Of a stretch of 5,032 nucleotides of DNA, positions 1 through 5,032 are shown piece after piece; positions within the stretch are counted from its first letter, which is position 1; each line of letters starts with the position of its first letter. The stretch comes from Candidatus Hydrogenedentota bacterium (lineage in GTDB: Bacteria; Hydrogenedentota; Hydrogenedentia; Hydrogenedentales; SLHB01): positions 1 through 5,032 of the forward strand of contig SLHB01000153.1 of the NCBI GenBank assembly GCA_007136375.1, written 5' to 3'. The notes under the pieces are model-generated. The model searched no databases and was not told where the DNA came from. It saw only the letters and a program-made list of their open reading frames with translations. The translations under genes and the position numbers were made by a program.

Positions 1-624
1 ACCGTGGGCTACGTCATTCAACTCAAGCTGAACGTGCGCGGCGGCGTCATCCGGGAGAACTACATCACCGGCGCCCTCGGACCGGGGATCATGGTCTATG
101 GCGCGGAAAGCGGCGGCCCCAGGGATGGCAGCCTCATTGAACGGAATGTCATTATTGGATCCCAACAGAATCCCGGCCTTATCATTGGCGCGGGACCGGC
201 GCGGGCGGTGAACAACCTTGTGCTGGCTTGTGAAAGCGGCGGCGTGTCCGTGTTCAACTACAATCAGTGGGACATGCTTGACGGCGTCCGCGTGGAAGGC
301 AACATCGCCGCGCTAAACACGCCCTTCGATTACGCTTTCGCCCGTCCTCTTACGGCGTTCCGCGCTGTGGACAACCGGGCCTGGGCGGGGCCGGAGGCCG
401 AGGCGTTCCGCAACCTGCCCACGGGCGATGGGGATGTCCGGGACAACGAAAGCGCGCGCGCCGACGAGGCTTTGCAGGCCGTCGTGGAGCGCCTGCGCGG
501 TTGGACGCCCAACCGCGAGGCCCTGGCGCCCCTCTGGGAGGGGCTGCGCGCGCCGCCGGAGACCGAAGAGGACTTGTTGGCGCTGCTCCGCCCGCTTGCG
601 GACGGAGCAACCCCCCAGCATTAG
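1..624 (+). CDS. Right-handed parallel beta-helix protein, C-terminal part (5' truncated)
   Basis: The reading frame is open from the first base, so the gene starts outside the window; the GTG at 4-6 is unlikely to be the true start. The first 90 or so visible residues show short repeating strand-turn units rich in N, G, V and I (for example VIRENYITG, LIERNVIIG, AVNNLVLA, VRVEGNIAA). These are the hallmark of PbH1-type coils in pectate-lyase-like or NosD-like right-handed beta-helix proteins. After the last coil, from about residue 115, comes a charged, proline- and alanine-rich helical tail (EALQAVVERLRG, EEDLLALLRPLA) that ends at TAG 622-624. Such proteins are often exported and bind or cleave polysaccharides, but the signal peptide and any active site would lie in the missing part, so no enzymatic role can be assigned. 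The family-level call is fairly safe; the substrate is unknown. Confidence 0.75.
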   Translation, partial: TVGYVIQLKLNVRGGVIRENYITGALGPGIMVYGAESGGPRDGSLIERNVIIGSQQNPGLIIGAGPARAVNNLVLACESGGVSVFNYNQWDMLDGVRVEGNIAALNTPFDYAFARPLTAFRAVDNRAWAGPEAEAFRNLPTGDGDVRDNESARADEALQAVVERLRGWTPNREALAPLWEGLRAPPETEEDLLALLRPLADGATPQH

Positions 625-641
625 GCAGGCGCTGCGGGAGA

Positions 642-656
642 CCCGCGCGAAGCGGG
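642..656 (+). terminator. Weak hairpin in the beta-helix/PH-domain spacer
   Basis: A 5-bp stem, CCCGC (642-646) with GCGGG (652-656), closes a GCGAA loop. A run of four T (666-669) follows only after nine bases, so this is a poor match to an intrinsic terminator. The spacer is only 72 bases, and the flanking genes may be co-transcribed. Confidence 0.25.
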
Positions 657-681
657 CGGCACGTGTTTTAACACCAATTGC

Positions 682-689
682 AGAAGGAG
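682..689 (+). promoter_or_regulatory. Strong Shine-Dalgarno for the PH-domain gene
   Basis: AGAAGGAG lies seven bases before the ATG at 697 and fixes that start. An overlapping frame with an ATG at 678 begins before this site and encodes a protein that resembles nothing. Confidence 0.8.
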
Positions 690-696
690 CGAGCGC

Positions 697-1089
697 ATGG
701 CCGAAGACGAACCCATCCTAACGGTGAAACCGAGCCACTGGAACTACTTCTGGTACTACGTGTTCTTCATCCTCATCGTTCCGCTGGTCATTGCGTTGAT
801 CAAGCGGGCGTCGATCAAGCTATGGATCTACCCGAACCGCGTGGTGGTGGAGCGGGGACTGCTGAACAAGAGCTACAAGAAGTTCTTCTGTGGCGACGTC
901 CGCACCGCCGACGTGCGGCAGAGCTTGCTTCAGCGCATGTTTGGCATTGGCGACATTCTCGTCTCCACGGCCGGTCAGAGCGGATATGAAGTGACTGTCG
1001 AGGGCATCCCGAATCCGATCAATGTGCAGATGGTGATCCTGCAGCAGAAGGAGGAAGCCCTTGGAAGGAGTTCAGACGAAGCCGAATGA
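697..1089 (+). CDS. Membrane-anchored bacterial PH-domain protein (bPH2/YdbS-like)
   Basis: A 130-residue protein. Residues 1-14 are polar; residues 17-35 (YFWYYVFFILIVPLVIALI) form one hydrophobic segment, followed by the basic stretch KRASIK, which suggests an N-out, C-in anchor by the positive-inside rule. From about residue 40 the sequence reads WIYPNRVVVERGLLNKS, then DVRTADVRQSLLQRMFGIGDILVSTAG, then a strand (YEVTVEGIPNP) and a closing helix (NVQMVILQQKEEA). This is the usual order of the bacterial pleckstrin-homology domain of the YdbS/YdbT type: IT..RV..E.G, a strand with V.DVR....LQR.FG.GDI, then an INP.....I helix. Many family members have two membrane segments before the domain; this one has a single clear one. 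The family is linked to membrane-stress or scaffold roles, but no ligand is established. The C-terminus is short and acidic. The start is supported by the adjacent ribosome binding site. Confidence 0.8.
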   Translation: MAEDEPILTVKPSHWNYFWYYVFFILIVPLVIALIKRASIKLWIYPNRVVVERGLLNKSYKKFFCGDVRTADVRQSLLQRMFGIGDILVSTAGQSGYEVTVEGIPNPINVQMVILQQKEEALGRSSDEAE

Positions 1090-1092
1090 GCG

Positions 1093-1115
1093 CGCCCGGA
1101 GAGATTTCCCGGGCG
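1093..1115 (+). terminator. GC-rich hairpin just after the PH-domain gene
   Basis: A 7-bp perfect stem, CGCCCGG (1093-1099) with CCGGGCG (1109-1115), has a nine-base loop and sits four bases past the TGA at 1087-1089. The bases after it (TCTTCGCTC) are pyrimidine-rich but contain no true T-run, so it may be a weak terminator or only a 3'-end stabilising stem. Confidence 0.4.
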
Positions 1116-1265
1116 TCTTCGCTCGGGCGTAAGCCGGGCCCGCTAAGGGGAAGAGCTGGGGCGAGAGGATCTGTAGCCGATCCTGGGCCGGGGTGCAAGG
1201 CCCAGAAGCATTAGCATCCGCTGCGGATGGAGTGGATGGCGCGCAACCTCGCTGAATGTGGCGAG

Positions 1266-1305
1266 AGACATGCGCGTGTCCGGTCCGCCGCGGCGATGTC
1301 TTTTT
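1266..1305 (+). terminator. Terminator-like stem ending in five T
   Basis: AGACAT (1266-1271) pairs with ATGTCT (1296-1301), and TTTTT covers 1301-1305. The interior of about 24 bases can form a small inner stem (CGG 1281-1283 with CCG 1288-1290). It is less stable than the stem that follows and could act as a first of two tandem terminators or as an alternative fold. Confidence 0.35.
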
Positions 1306-1311
1306 GCCGTC

Positions 1312-1339
1312 CCGGCGCCTTTCCAACGGCGCCGGTTTT
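1312..1339 (+). terminator. Intrinsic terminator upstream of the zinc-binding gene
   Basis: An 8-bp perfect, fully G-C stem, CCGGCGCC (1312-1319) with GGCGCCGG (1328-1335), has an eight-base loop and is followed at once by TTTT (1336-1339). This is the best Rho-independent terminator shape in the window, and it points along the + strand. It ends 50 bases before the ATG at 1390. It must therefore stop either read-through from the PH-domain gene, a small RNA, or, conditionally, the leader of the downstream gene. The T-run is short and is interrupted by CC. Confidence 0.65.
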
Positions 1340-1372
1340 CCGTGGGAGCCGCGGAGGCGGCGCAACGGTAGT

Positions 1373-1378
1373 GGAGGG
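1373..1378 (+). promoter_or_regulatory. Shine-Dalgarno for the zinc-binding gene
   Basis: GGAGGG lies eleven bases before the ATG at 1390, slightly long spacing but purine-rich and unrivalled nearby. The GTG at 1383 is in another frame. Confidence 0.6.
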
Positions 1379-1389
1379 ACGCGTGAGCC

Positions 1390-2091
1390 ATGGCGAAGAA
1401 GCAGCAGACCAAGGGCCAATGTGTATTCTGCCGCGAATGGTTTTCGAGCAGCGGCATGACCAAGCATCTAAAGGCATGCGAAGACCGGGAACGTGTCATA
1501 GACCGGGCGGACCGCTCCAAGACGGGGACCGCCAAGAAGAACTTCCACGTGCGGGTGGAGCCCCTTCACGAGGGCTCGTGGTATTGGCTTCATCTGGAAG
1601 TGGCCGGATCCGCCAAGCTTGCCGAGTTGGATCAATACCTGCGCGCTATCTGGCTCGAGTGCTGCAACCACTTGAGCGTGTTCCTGGAACGCTCGCCCGG
1701 CGAAGGAGGAGGGGAGGAGTCGGAGATCTCAATGGATCGCCAGGTCATCACCCTCTTTGAACCGGACGTGGAAATTGTTCATATCTACGACTTCGGCACG
1801 GAATCGGTAACCCGCATTCGCGTGATCGAGGAGCGTAAAGGGAAGTCGCTGACGAAGTACCCCGTCTATCTGATGGCCCGGAACGATCCGCCTCCGGAAC
1901 GATGCCAGGAATGCGGCAAGCAGGCCGAGTGGCTATGCATGGAGTGCGTCATCGAAGAAGACCGCACGGGCGCGCTCTGCGCCGCCGACGCGGACGCGCA
2001 TGGCCACGACGAGTATCCCTACCTCCCCGTGGTCAACTCGCCCCGCGTGGGCATGTGCGGCTACACCGGGCCCGCCGAGCCCCCGTACTGA
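1390..2091 (+). CDS. Zinc-binding protein with pRiA4b ORF-3-like core between two metal-binding ends
   Basis: A 233-residue protein with three visible parts. Residues 11-30 form a small Cys/His finger: C11-x2-C14-x11-H26-x3-C30. Residues about 52-100 (FHVRVEPLHEGSWYWLHLEVAGSAKLAELDQYLRAIW and on through LECCNHLSVF) and 129-147 (IVHIYDFGTESVTRIRVIEE) match the style of the plasmid pRiA4b ORF-3-like fold, with its early strand, the L..LD..LR..W helix and the YDFG...T strand motif. Residues 172-223 hold C172-x2-C175, C183-x2-C186, C197, H204, H206 and C223, a zinc-ribbon or B-box-like end that closes with LPVVNSPRVGMCGYTG. A second Cys expected soon after C197 is absent (Ala-Ala-Asp there), so one zinc site may use histidines. 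The protein is probably cytoplasmic, since no signal or membrane segment is seen. Biochemical function is unknown for this family; nucleic-acid or protein binding is only inferred from the fingers. A strong terminator lies just upstream. Confidence 0.75.
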   Translation: MAKKQQTKGQCVFCREWFSSSGMTKHLKACEDRERVIDRADRSKTGTAKKNFHVRVEPLHEGSWYWLHLEVAGSAKLAELDQYLRAIWLECCNHLSVFLERSPGEGGGEESEISMDRQVITLFEPDVEIVHIYDFGTESVTRIRVIEERKGKSLTKYPVYLMARNDPPPERCQECGKQAEWLCMECVIEEDRTGALCAADADAHGHDEYPYLPVVNSPRVGMCGYTGPAEPPY

Positions 2092-2298
2092 ATGTTTGGC
2101 GCCCGTTCCCACCCGTGGCGCGCTCCCTGTCCCACGCATCGGGGACGTGGAGGTTGACCGCGGCGGGGGTGTTTCAGGTAGGCTTGAGTAAAGAGGCCAA
2201 GCGCCCAGGCAGGAATGACGCTCCCGCTGTAGAATGTTGCGGACGGATGACGATTGCCCCATTGCGGGCGTCGAATTCTGGGCGGCCGCGGCCCAATC
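2092..2298 (+). other. Intergenic stretch before the radical SAM gene, first part
   Basis: No gene is supported here. A 5-bp stem, GTCCC (2129-2133) with GGGAC (2142-2146), lies 38 bases after the zinc-binding stop but lacks a T-run, so it is a doubtful terminator. TTGACC (2154-2159) and TAGAAT (2230-2235) resemble single promoter boxes, but neither has a partner at proper spacing. The radical SAM frame stays open back to an ATG at 2234, which would add 41 residues; that extension is compositionally odd and has no ribosome binding site. Confidence 0.4.
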
Positions 2299-2324
2299 GG
2301 CGCGCCGCCTTCGGGAGGCGCGCC
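2299..2324 (+). promoter_or_regulatory. Very stable UUCG-capped hairpin in the radical SAM leader
   Basis: GGCGCGCC (2299-2306) pairs with the identical palindromic octamer at 2317-2324. Inside there is a G-A mismatch (2307/2316), then CC-GG closing a TTCG tetraloop (2310-2313), one of the most stable RNA loops. It ends 17 bases before the AAGGAG ribosome binding site. No T-run follows, so it may be a transcript-stabilising or translation-modulating stem, or the end of an upstream transcript. Confidence 0.45.
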
Positions 2325-2341
2325 CAGTGTTCTCAGTTGCG

Positions 2342-2347
2342 AAGGAG
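2342..2347 (+). promoter_or_regulatory. Shine-Dalgarno deciding the radical SAM start
   Basis: AAGGAG lies nine bases before the ATG at 2357. It selects that ATG over the in-frame upstream ATG at 2234. Confidence 0.8.
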
Positions 2348-2356
2348 TTTAATGCC

Positions 2357-3682
2357 ATGCGTATCGCCTTGGTGTCCATGAGTTCGCTTGCCGCCGTCCA
2401 CCGGGACACGGAATCGCTGAAGCTGTCCCTGATGGCGTTGCGGGAACGCTGGACCGCCATCACGGCTTTGCCGAACCTGGGCCTGCTGAACCTGGCGGGC
2501 ATGACCCGGGGCGAGCACGAGTACGAATATTTCGAAGTCGAGGACATCGAAAGTTTCGACGGCGTCCGGCCCGATTTCGACCTTGTGGCCATCTCCAGCT
2601 ACAGCGCCCAGATCTACGAGGCGTACAAGCTGTCCGGGCAGTACCGCGCCCTTGGCGTTCGCACGGTCATGGGCGGACCCCATGTGAGCGTGTTGCCGGA
2701 CGAAGCGGAGGCCCATTGCGACGCCGTGGTCATCGGCCAGGGCGAGGCCTCTTGGCGCGAGTTGCTGGCGGACGCGCAGGCTGGCCAACTCAAGTCCCGC
2801 TATGGCTCCTTGCGGGCGCCGTACGACCTCGAAGAGTTGCCCATACCCGCCTATGAACTGCTGGATCCCAGCCAGTACCGGCGCATTACGGTGGAGACAA
2901 GCCGGGGCTGCCCCCTGAATTGCGAATTTTGCGCCACATCCACCCTGATGTTGGAGAAATACCGGCAAAAGTCCGGTCACAAGGTCCTAGAGGACATCGA
3001 TTGGCTCAAGACCCAATGGCGCCGTCCCTTTATCGAGTTCGCCGACGACAACACCTTCGTCCGCCGCAAGTACTGGCGCGAGCTGTTGCCGGAGTTGCAG
3101 AAGCGAAAGGTCCGCTGGTTCGCGGAGGCCGATCTGCGCGTGGGGGAGGACAAGGAGTTGCTGCGCCTCATGCGGGAGAGCGGCTGCACCCAGTTGCTCA
3201 TCGGCCTCGAAAGCCCGACGGCGGAGGGACTGGACGGCGTCGAGCTCCGTTCGAACTGGAAGATGAAGCAGTTCAAGAATTACAAAGAGCGCATCCGCGC
3301 CATCCAGGCCGAGGGCATCACCGTCAACGGCTGCTTCGTGGTCGGCTTTGACAACCACACGCCCCAAGTGTTTGACGATATCTACAATTTCGTGTGCGAA
3401 ACGGAATTGTTCGAGGTGCAGGTCACCGTGTTGACGCCCTTCCCGGGGACCCAGCTCTATGATCGGTTGACGCGGGAAGGCCGGATCCTGGAGGACCGGG
3501 CCTGGCACAAGTGCACCCTCTACGACGTGAACTTCCAGCCCAAGCACATGGCGCCTTCCGAATTGCAAGAAGGCTTCTTCGATCTCATGCGCCGCGTCTA
3601 CGATGACGACTTCACCAAGTGGCGCAGGAACTGCATGAAGAAGCATTGGCGCGCGGAGGCGGCGCGCAAGGTCATCGCATAG
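2357..3682 (+). CDS. B12-binding-type radical SAM enzyme, substrate unknown
   Basis: A 441-residue protein starting MRIALVS, a first Rossmann-like strand typical of the family. Residues 1 to about 140 form a cobalamin-binding-like domain, with FDLVAISSYSAQIYEAYKL, VRTVMGGPHVSVLPDEA (101-117) and VVIGQGE (124-130). The classical DxHxxG signature for base-off cobalamin is not seen, so actual B12 binding is uncertain. The linker LEELPIPAYELLDPSQY leads to the radical SAM core: C185-x3-C189-x2-C192 (GCPLNCEFC) should bind the 4Fe-4S cluster and SAM. Further core strands are FIEFADDNTF (225-234), WFAEADL, QLLIGLESP (279-287), VNGCFVVGFD (323-332) and VTVLTPFPGTQLYDRL (356-371). The C-terminal part (LYDVNFQPKHM, LMRRVYDDDFTKWRR) resembles extensions found in B12-type radical SAM proteins of lipid, bacteriochlorophyll and natural-product pathways. 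The reaction cannot be read from sequence; methyl transfer, ring rearrangement or another radical step are all possible. No partner gene is adjacent, so it appears to be an orphan. Confidence 0.88.
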   Translation: MRIALVSMSSLAAVHRDTESLKLSLMALRERWTAITALPNLGLLNLAGMTRGEHEYEYFEVEDIESFDGVRPDFDLVAISSYSAQIYEAYKLSGQYRALGVRTVMGGPHVSVLPDEAEAHCDAVVIGQGEASWRELLADAQAGQLKSRYGSLRAPYDLEELPIPAYELLDPSQYRRITVETSRGCPLNCEFCATSTLMLEKYRQKSGHKVLEDIDWLKTQWRRPFIEFADDNTFVRRKYWRELLPELQKRKVRWFAEADLRVGEDKELLRLMRESGCTQLLIGLESPTAEGLDGVELRSNWKMKQFKNYKERIRAIQAEGITVNGCFVVGFDNHTPQVFDDIYNFVCETELFEVQVTVLTPFPGTQLYDRLTREGRILEDRAWHKCTLYDVNFQPKHMAPSELQEGFFDLMRRVYDDDFTKWRRNCMKKHWRAEAARKVIA

Positions 3683-3761
3683 ACCCGGGGCTCAGGCGCG
3701 CCCCCCTTTCCCGGCGGACGGCAAGCAAGCCCATCGCCGCCGCGCGGCTTCATTCCGCCAT

Positions 3762-3775
3762 GGCGCGGCCGCGCC
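3762..3775. repeat. 14-bp perfect G/C palindrome after the radical SAM gene
   Basis: GGCGCGGCCGCGCC reads the same on both strands. As RNA it can form a 5-bp stem with a four-base loop. It lies 79 bases past the radical SAM stop and is followed by GTTCACGCTT, without a T-run. It could be part of a weak terminator or a chance palindrome in GC-rich sequence. Confidence 0.35.
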
Positions 3776-3818
3776 GTTCACGCTTGGCCATCCTCATTCT
3801 ACTTTTCCTAAACCGGAC

Positions 3819-3848
3819 TTGACTGGCGCCGTTTTCCAGCCCTATACT
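3819..3848 (+). promoter_or_regulatory. Sigma70-type promoter for the pilin-like gene
   Basis: TTGACT (3819-3824) and TATACT (3843-3848) each match the housekeeping consensus in five of six positions and are 18 bases apart. The region between and before them is more AT-rich than its surroundings. Transcription would start near 3855, giving a leader of about 50 bases before the GTG at 3906. This is the clearest promoter in the window and implies that the pilin-like gene is an independent unit. Confidence 0.7.
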
Positions 3849-3893
3849 GCCCAATCCTGACTCTACTTGGCGTCAAACTCGTGAAGGCGCCGC

Positions 3894-3898
3894 AGGGG
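3894..3898 (+). promoter_or_regulatory. Probable Shine-Dalgarno for the pilin-like gene
   Basis: AGGGG lies seven bases before the GTG at 3906. A second in-frame GTG at 3927 has AGAGG six bases upstream; it would shorten the leader peptide from 14 to 7 residues but keep the processing site. Confidence 0.5.
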
Positions 3899-3905
3899 CG
3901 CTGGA

Positions 3906-4937
3906 GTGAAGAAAAAGAGGCTTGCCGTGCTGGAACGACGGAGGGGCTTCACCCTCATTGAATTGCTGGTGGTGATCGCCATCATTGGGATCCTCGCGGC
4001 AATCTTATTGCCCGCGCTCGCCCGCGCCCGGGAAGCGGCCCGGCGCGCTAGCTGCCAGAACAACTTGAGGCAGTGGGGTCTTGTCTTCAAGATGTACGCG
4101 GGGGAATCCCCGAACGAGAAATACCCGCCTATCCAGCTCGGGCTCATGCCCGACGACACGAACCCTGGCGAGCTCCAGCTCATGGCCAATCTGGGGCCAT
4201 GGTCTTTCGGGCTCTATCCCAATTATTTGACCGATCCCGCCATCACCTTTTGTCCTTCCGACGCGCGCATGGAGGAAGGCCTCGCCAACGCGAAATGGGA
4301 GGAAGACGGCGCGGGCCCCGAAGGCTCCTGGTGCGTGGGCTACGTGGACGGCGATCACCGGGAGCGTTGCGCCCGGGTCATCGACTTCAGCTACACGTAC
4401 TTGGGATGGGTGCTGGACCGGAATGATTCCCGGGACGACCCCGTGGCGCAGTTGGGCGACTTTCCCCAGATGGCCGGCATGGCGGCCTACGTGGCGATGG
4501 AGGGCGGAGCGGCGCCCCCGCCTCCCGACACGCCAGTGCCCGCGCAATTGGCCTGCGTGGGCGAGCACATCGTCCAGGGCTACGGAACCTTGAGCGAGCC
4601 GGGTTTGCATCCGGACATGGACCGGGACGTCGACACATCGGCCCACGGCCCCTTTGGGAATGGCGGCGGGACCAACATCCTCCGGCTGCGGGAGGGGGTG
4701 GAGCGGTTCATGATAACCGACATCAACAACCCCGGCGCGGGCGCCATGTCCCAGAGCAGCCTGTGGATCATGCATGATGGATTGGCCACGACGCCGAAGC
4801 ACTACAACCACATTCCGAGCGGCGCCAACGTGTTGTATATGGATGGCCACGTCAACTTCGTGCGCTACGAGGAAGACGGCGCGGCCCCGGTCAACGGACT
4901 GGTGGCCAGTGTGCACGCCATGTTGCGGAGCCCTTGA
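3906..4937 (+). CDS. Type IV pilin-like/pseudopilin protein with H-x-DG C-terminal motif
   Basis: A 343-residue protein with a GTG start. A 14-residue basic leader ends in Gly14 and is followed by FTLIELLVVIAIIGILAAIL: prepilin peptidase should cut between G14 and F15, leaving an N-methylated Phe and the conserved Glu at mature position 5 (residue 19). Residues 15-37 form the hydrophobic helix, continuing as the amphipathic ALARAREAARRASCQNNLRQWGLVFKMYA. The large C-terminal domain (from about 65) is the variable globular part, with CPSDARM, a Cys-containing segment around WCVGYVDGDHRERCARV, and a Pro-rich loop. Near the end HIPSGANVLYMDGHVNFV (302-319) is the H-x-DG signature of these large PVC-group pseudopilins; the spacing here is ten residues from H302 to D313 rather than the common nine. 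Such proteins occur in many paralogues per genome; they are membrane- or envelope-located, and their exact role is not established. The final codons and the TGA belong to the first copy of a tandem repeat. Confidence 0.88.
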   Translation: MKKKRLAVLERRRGFTLIELLVVIAIIGILAAILLPALARAREAARRASCQNNLRQWGLVFKMYAGESPNEKYPPIQLGLMPDDTNPGELQLMANLGPWSFGLYPNYLTDPAITFCPSDARMEEGLANAKWEEDGAGPEGSWCVGYVDGDHRERCARVIDFSYTYLGWVLDRNDSRDDPVAQLGDFPQMAGMAAYVAMEGGAAPPPPDTPVPAQLACVGEHIVQGYGTLSEPGLHPDMDRDVDTSAHGPFGNGGGTNILRLREGVERFMITDINNPGAGAMSQSSLWIMHDGLATTPKHYNHIPSGANVLYMDGHVNFVRYEEDGAAPVNGLVASVHAMLRSP

Positions 4938-5032
4938 GCGGAGCCCTTGAGCGGAGCCCTTGAGCGGAGCCCTTGAGCGGAGCCCTTGAGCGGAGCCCTT
5001 GAGCGGAGCCCTTGAGCGGAGCCCTTGAGCGG
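4925..5032. repeat. Perfect 13-bp tandem array, at least 8.3 copies, reaching the window edge
   Basis: The unit GCGGAGCCCTTGA is repeated without any mismatch for 108 bases; its TTGA element recurs at 4934, 4947, 4960, 4973, 4986, 4999, 5012 and 5025. The first copy supplies the pilin gene's last three sense codons (Arg-Ser-Pro) and its TGA stop, so the array has grown from the 3' end of that gene. Because 13 is not a multiple of 3, every + frame meets a TGA every 39 bases, while all three - frames stay open with a 13-residue period. The full length is unknown because the array continues to the window end. It may be a young minisatellite or an assembly loop at a contig end. Confidence 0.93.

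Larger units (their letters stand above)
1166..1339 (+). ncRNA. Candidate structured RNA or attenuating leader (unrecognised)
   Basis: This lies in the 300-base gap between the PH-domain and zinc-binding genes. Six local stems follow one another: 1166-1171/1179-1184 (6 bp), 1183-1189/1199-1205 (7 bp), 1215-1220/1224-1229 (6 bp), 1248-1252/1261-1265 (5 bp), 1266-1271/1296-1301 (6 bp, extendable by three pairs including G-T) and 1312-1319/1328-1335 (8 bp). The fifth stem runs into TTTTT (1301-1305) and the last into TTTT (1336-1339). Some stems share bases (1183-1184; 1263-1265), so alternative folds are possible. It resembles no riboswitch, 6S, RNase P, SRP or tmRNA signature that I know. It could be a free small RNA, a leader controlling the gene at 1390, or a structured 3' end of the upstream transcript. 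No convincing promoter is visible before it. GC-rich DNA forms short stems by chance, so confidence is low. Confidence 0.35.

Noticed and set aside
663..674. GTGTT-TT-AACAC inverted repeat just upstream of the PH-domain ribosome binding site as an operator.
   Set aside because: Arms of five bases with a two-base centre are expected by chance, and no regulator gene is nearby.
1227..1760. A 177-codon + strand frame overlapping the structured gap and the start of the zinc-binding gene.
   Set aside because: Its translation has no domain character and is rich in Arg/Gly/Pro, it has no ribosome binding site, and it crosses the intrinsic terminator at 1312-1339.
2129..2146. GTCCC/GGGAC stem after the zinc-binding gene as a terminator.
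   Set aside because: It has only five pairs, no T-run, and a competing CCACG/CGTGG pairing; it is mentioned only inside the intergenic entry.
2271..2324. Clustered rare restriction sites (GAATTC, GCGGCCGC and two GGCGCGCC) that resemble a cloning polylinker.
   Set aside because: The flanking sequence has the same composition as the rest, the sites are explained by G/C-rich palindromes and the hairpin, and no vector sequence is recognisable.
2234..2356. A 41-residue N-terminal extension of the radical SAM frame back to an ATG at 2234.
   Set aside because: AAGGAG stands at correct spacing before the ATG at 2357, the family fold begins at MRIALVS, and the extension would translate the stable hairpin at 2299-2324.
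4005..5032. A long - strand open frame opposite the pilin gene that stays open through the tandem array as a 13-residue repeat (SRAPLKGSAQGLR).
   Set aside because: The + strand pilin frame is clearly real, the opposite frame is His/Arg/Val-rich shadow translation of GC-rich codons, and the array is open on that strand only because its unit lacks TTA, CTA and TCA.
4925..5032. Possible CRISPR array at the right end.
   Set aside because: The units are directly adjacent with no spacers, and 13 bp is too short for CRISPR repeats.

Overview
The window carries five genes, all on the + strand, in GC-rich DNA. From 5' to 3' they are the end of a parallel beta-helix protein (partial), a small membrane-anchored bacterial PH-domain protein, a zinc-binding protein with a pRiA4b ORF-3-like core, a B12-binding-type radical SAM enzyme, and a type IV pilin-like/pseudopilin protein. 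The last is of the kind that occurs in large paralogous sets in Planctomycetota, Lentisphaerota, Hydrogenedentota and relatives. The wording of its N-terminal helix, its MDGH-type C-terminal motif and the beta-helix protein make a Candidatus Hydrogenedentes-like or other PVC-adjacent environmental bacterium the best guess. That is inference from protein style; no marker gene is present.

Layout: 1-624 beta-helix C-terminus; 625-696 short spacer with one weak hairpin and a strong Shine-Dalgarno; 697-1089 PH-domain protein; 1090-1389 a 300-base gap rich in hairpins that ends in a good intrinsic terminator about 50 bases before the next start; 1390-2091 zinc-binding protein; 2092-2356 gap with a very stable UUCG-capped hairpin just before the next ribosome binding site; 2357-3682 radical SAM enzyme; 3683-3905 gap with a near-consensus sigma70-type promoter; 3906-4937 pilin-like protein; 4925-5032 a perfect 13-bp tandem array that starts inside the last codons of the pilin gene and runs off the window edge.

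The genes do not form an obvious pathway. The spacers are 72 to 300 bases and several contain terminator-like or promoter-like signals, so this looks like a row of mostly independent transcription units. The parts most worth a second look are the hairpin-rich 1166-1339 region (a possible small RNA or leader attenuator) and the stop-codon-spanning 13-bp array at the right end. I see no CRISPR array, tRNA, rRNA, insertion sequence or defence system, and no clear evidence of a new multigene system.
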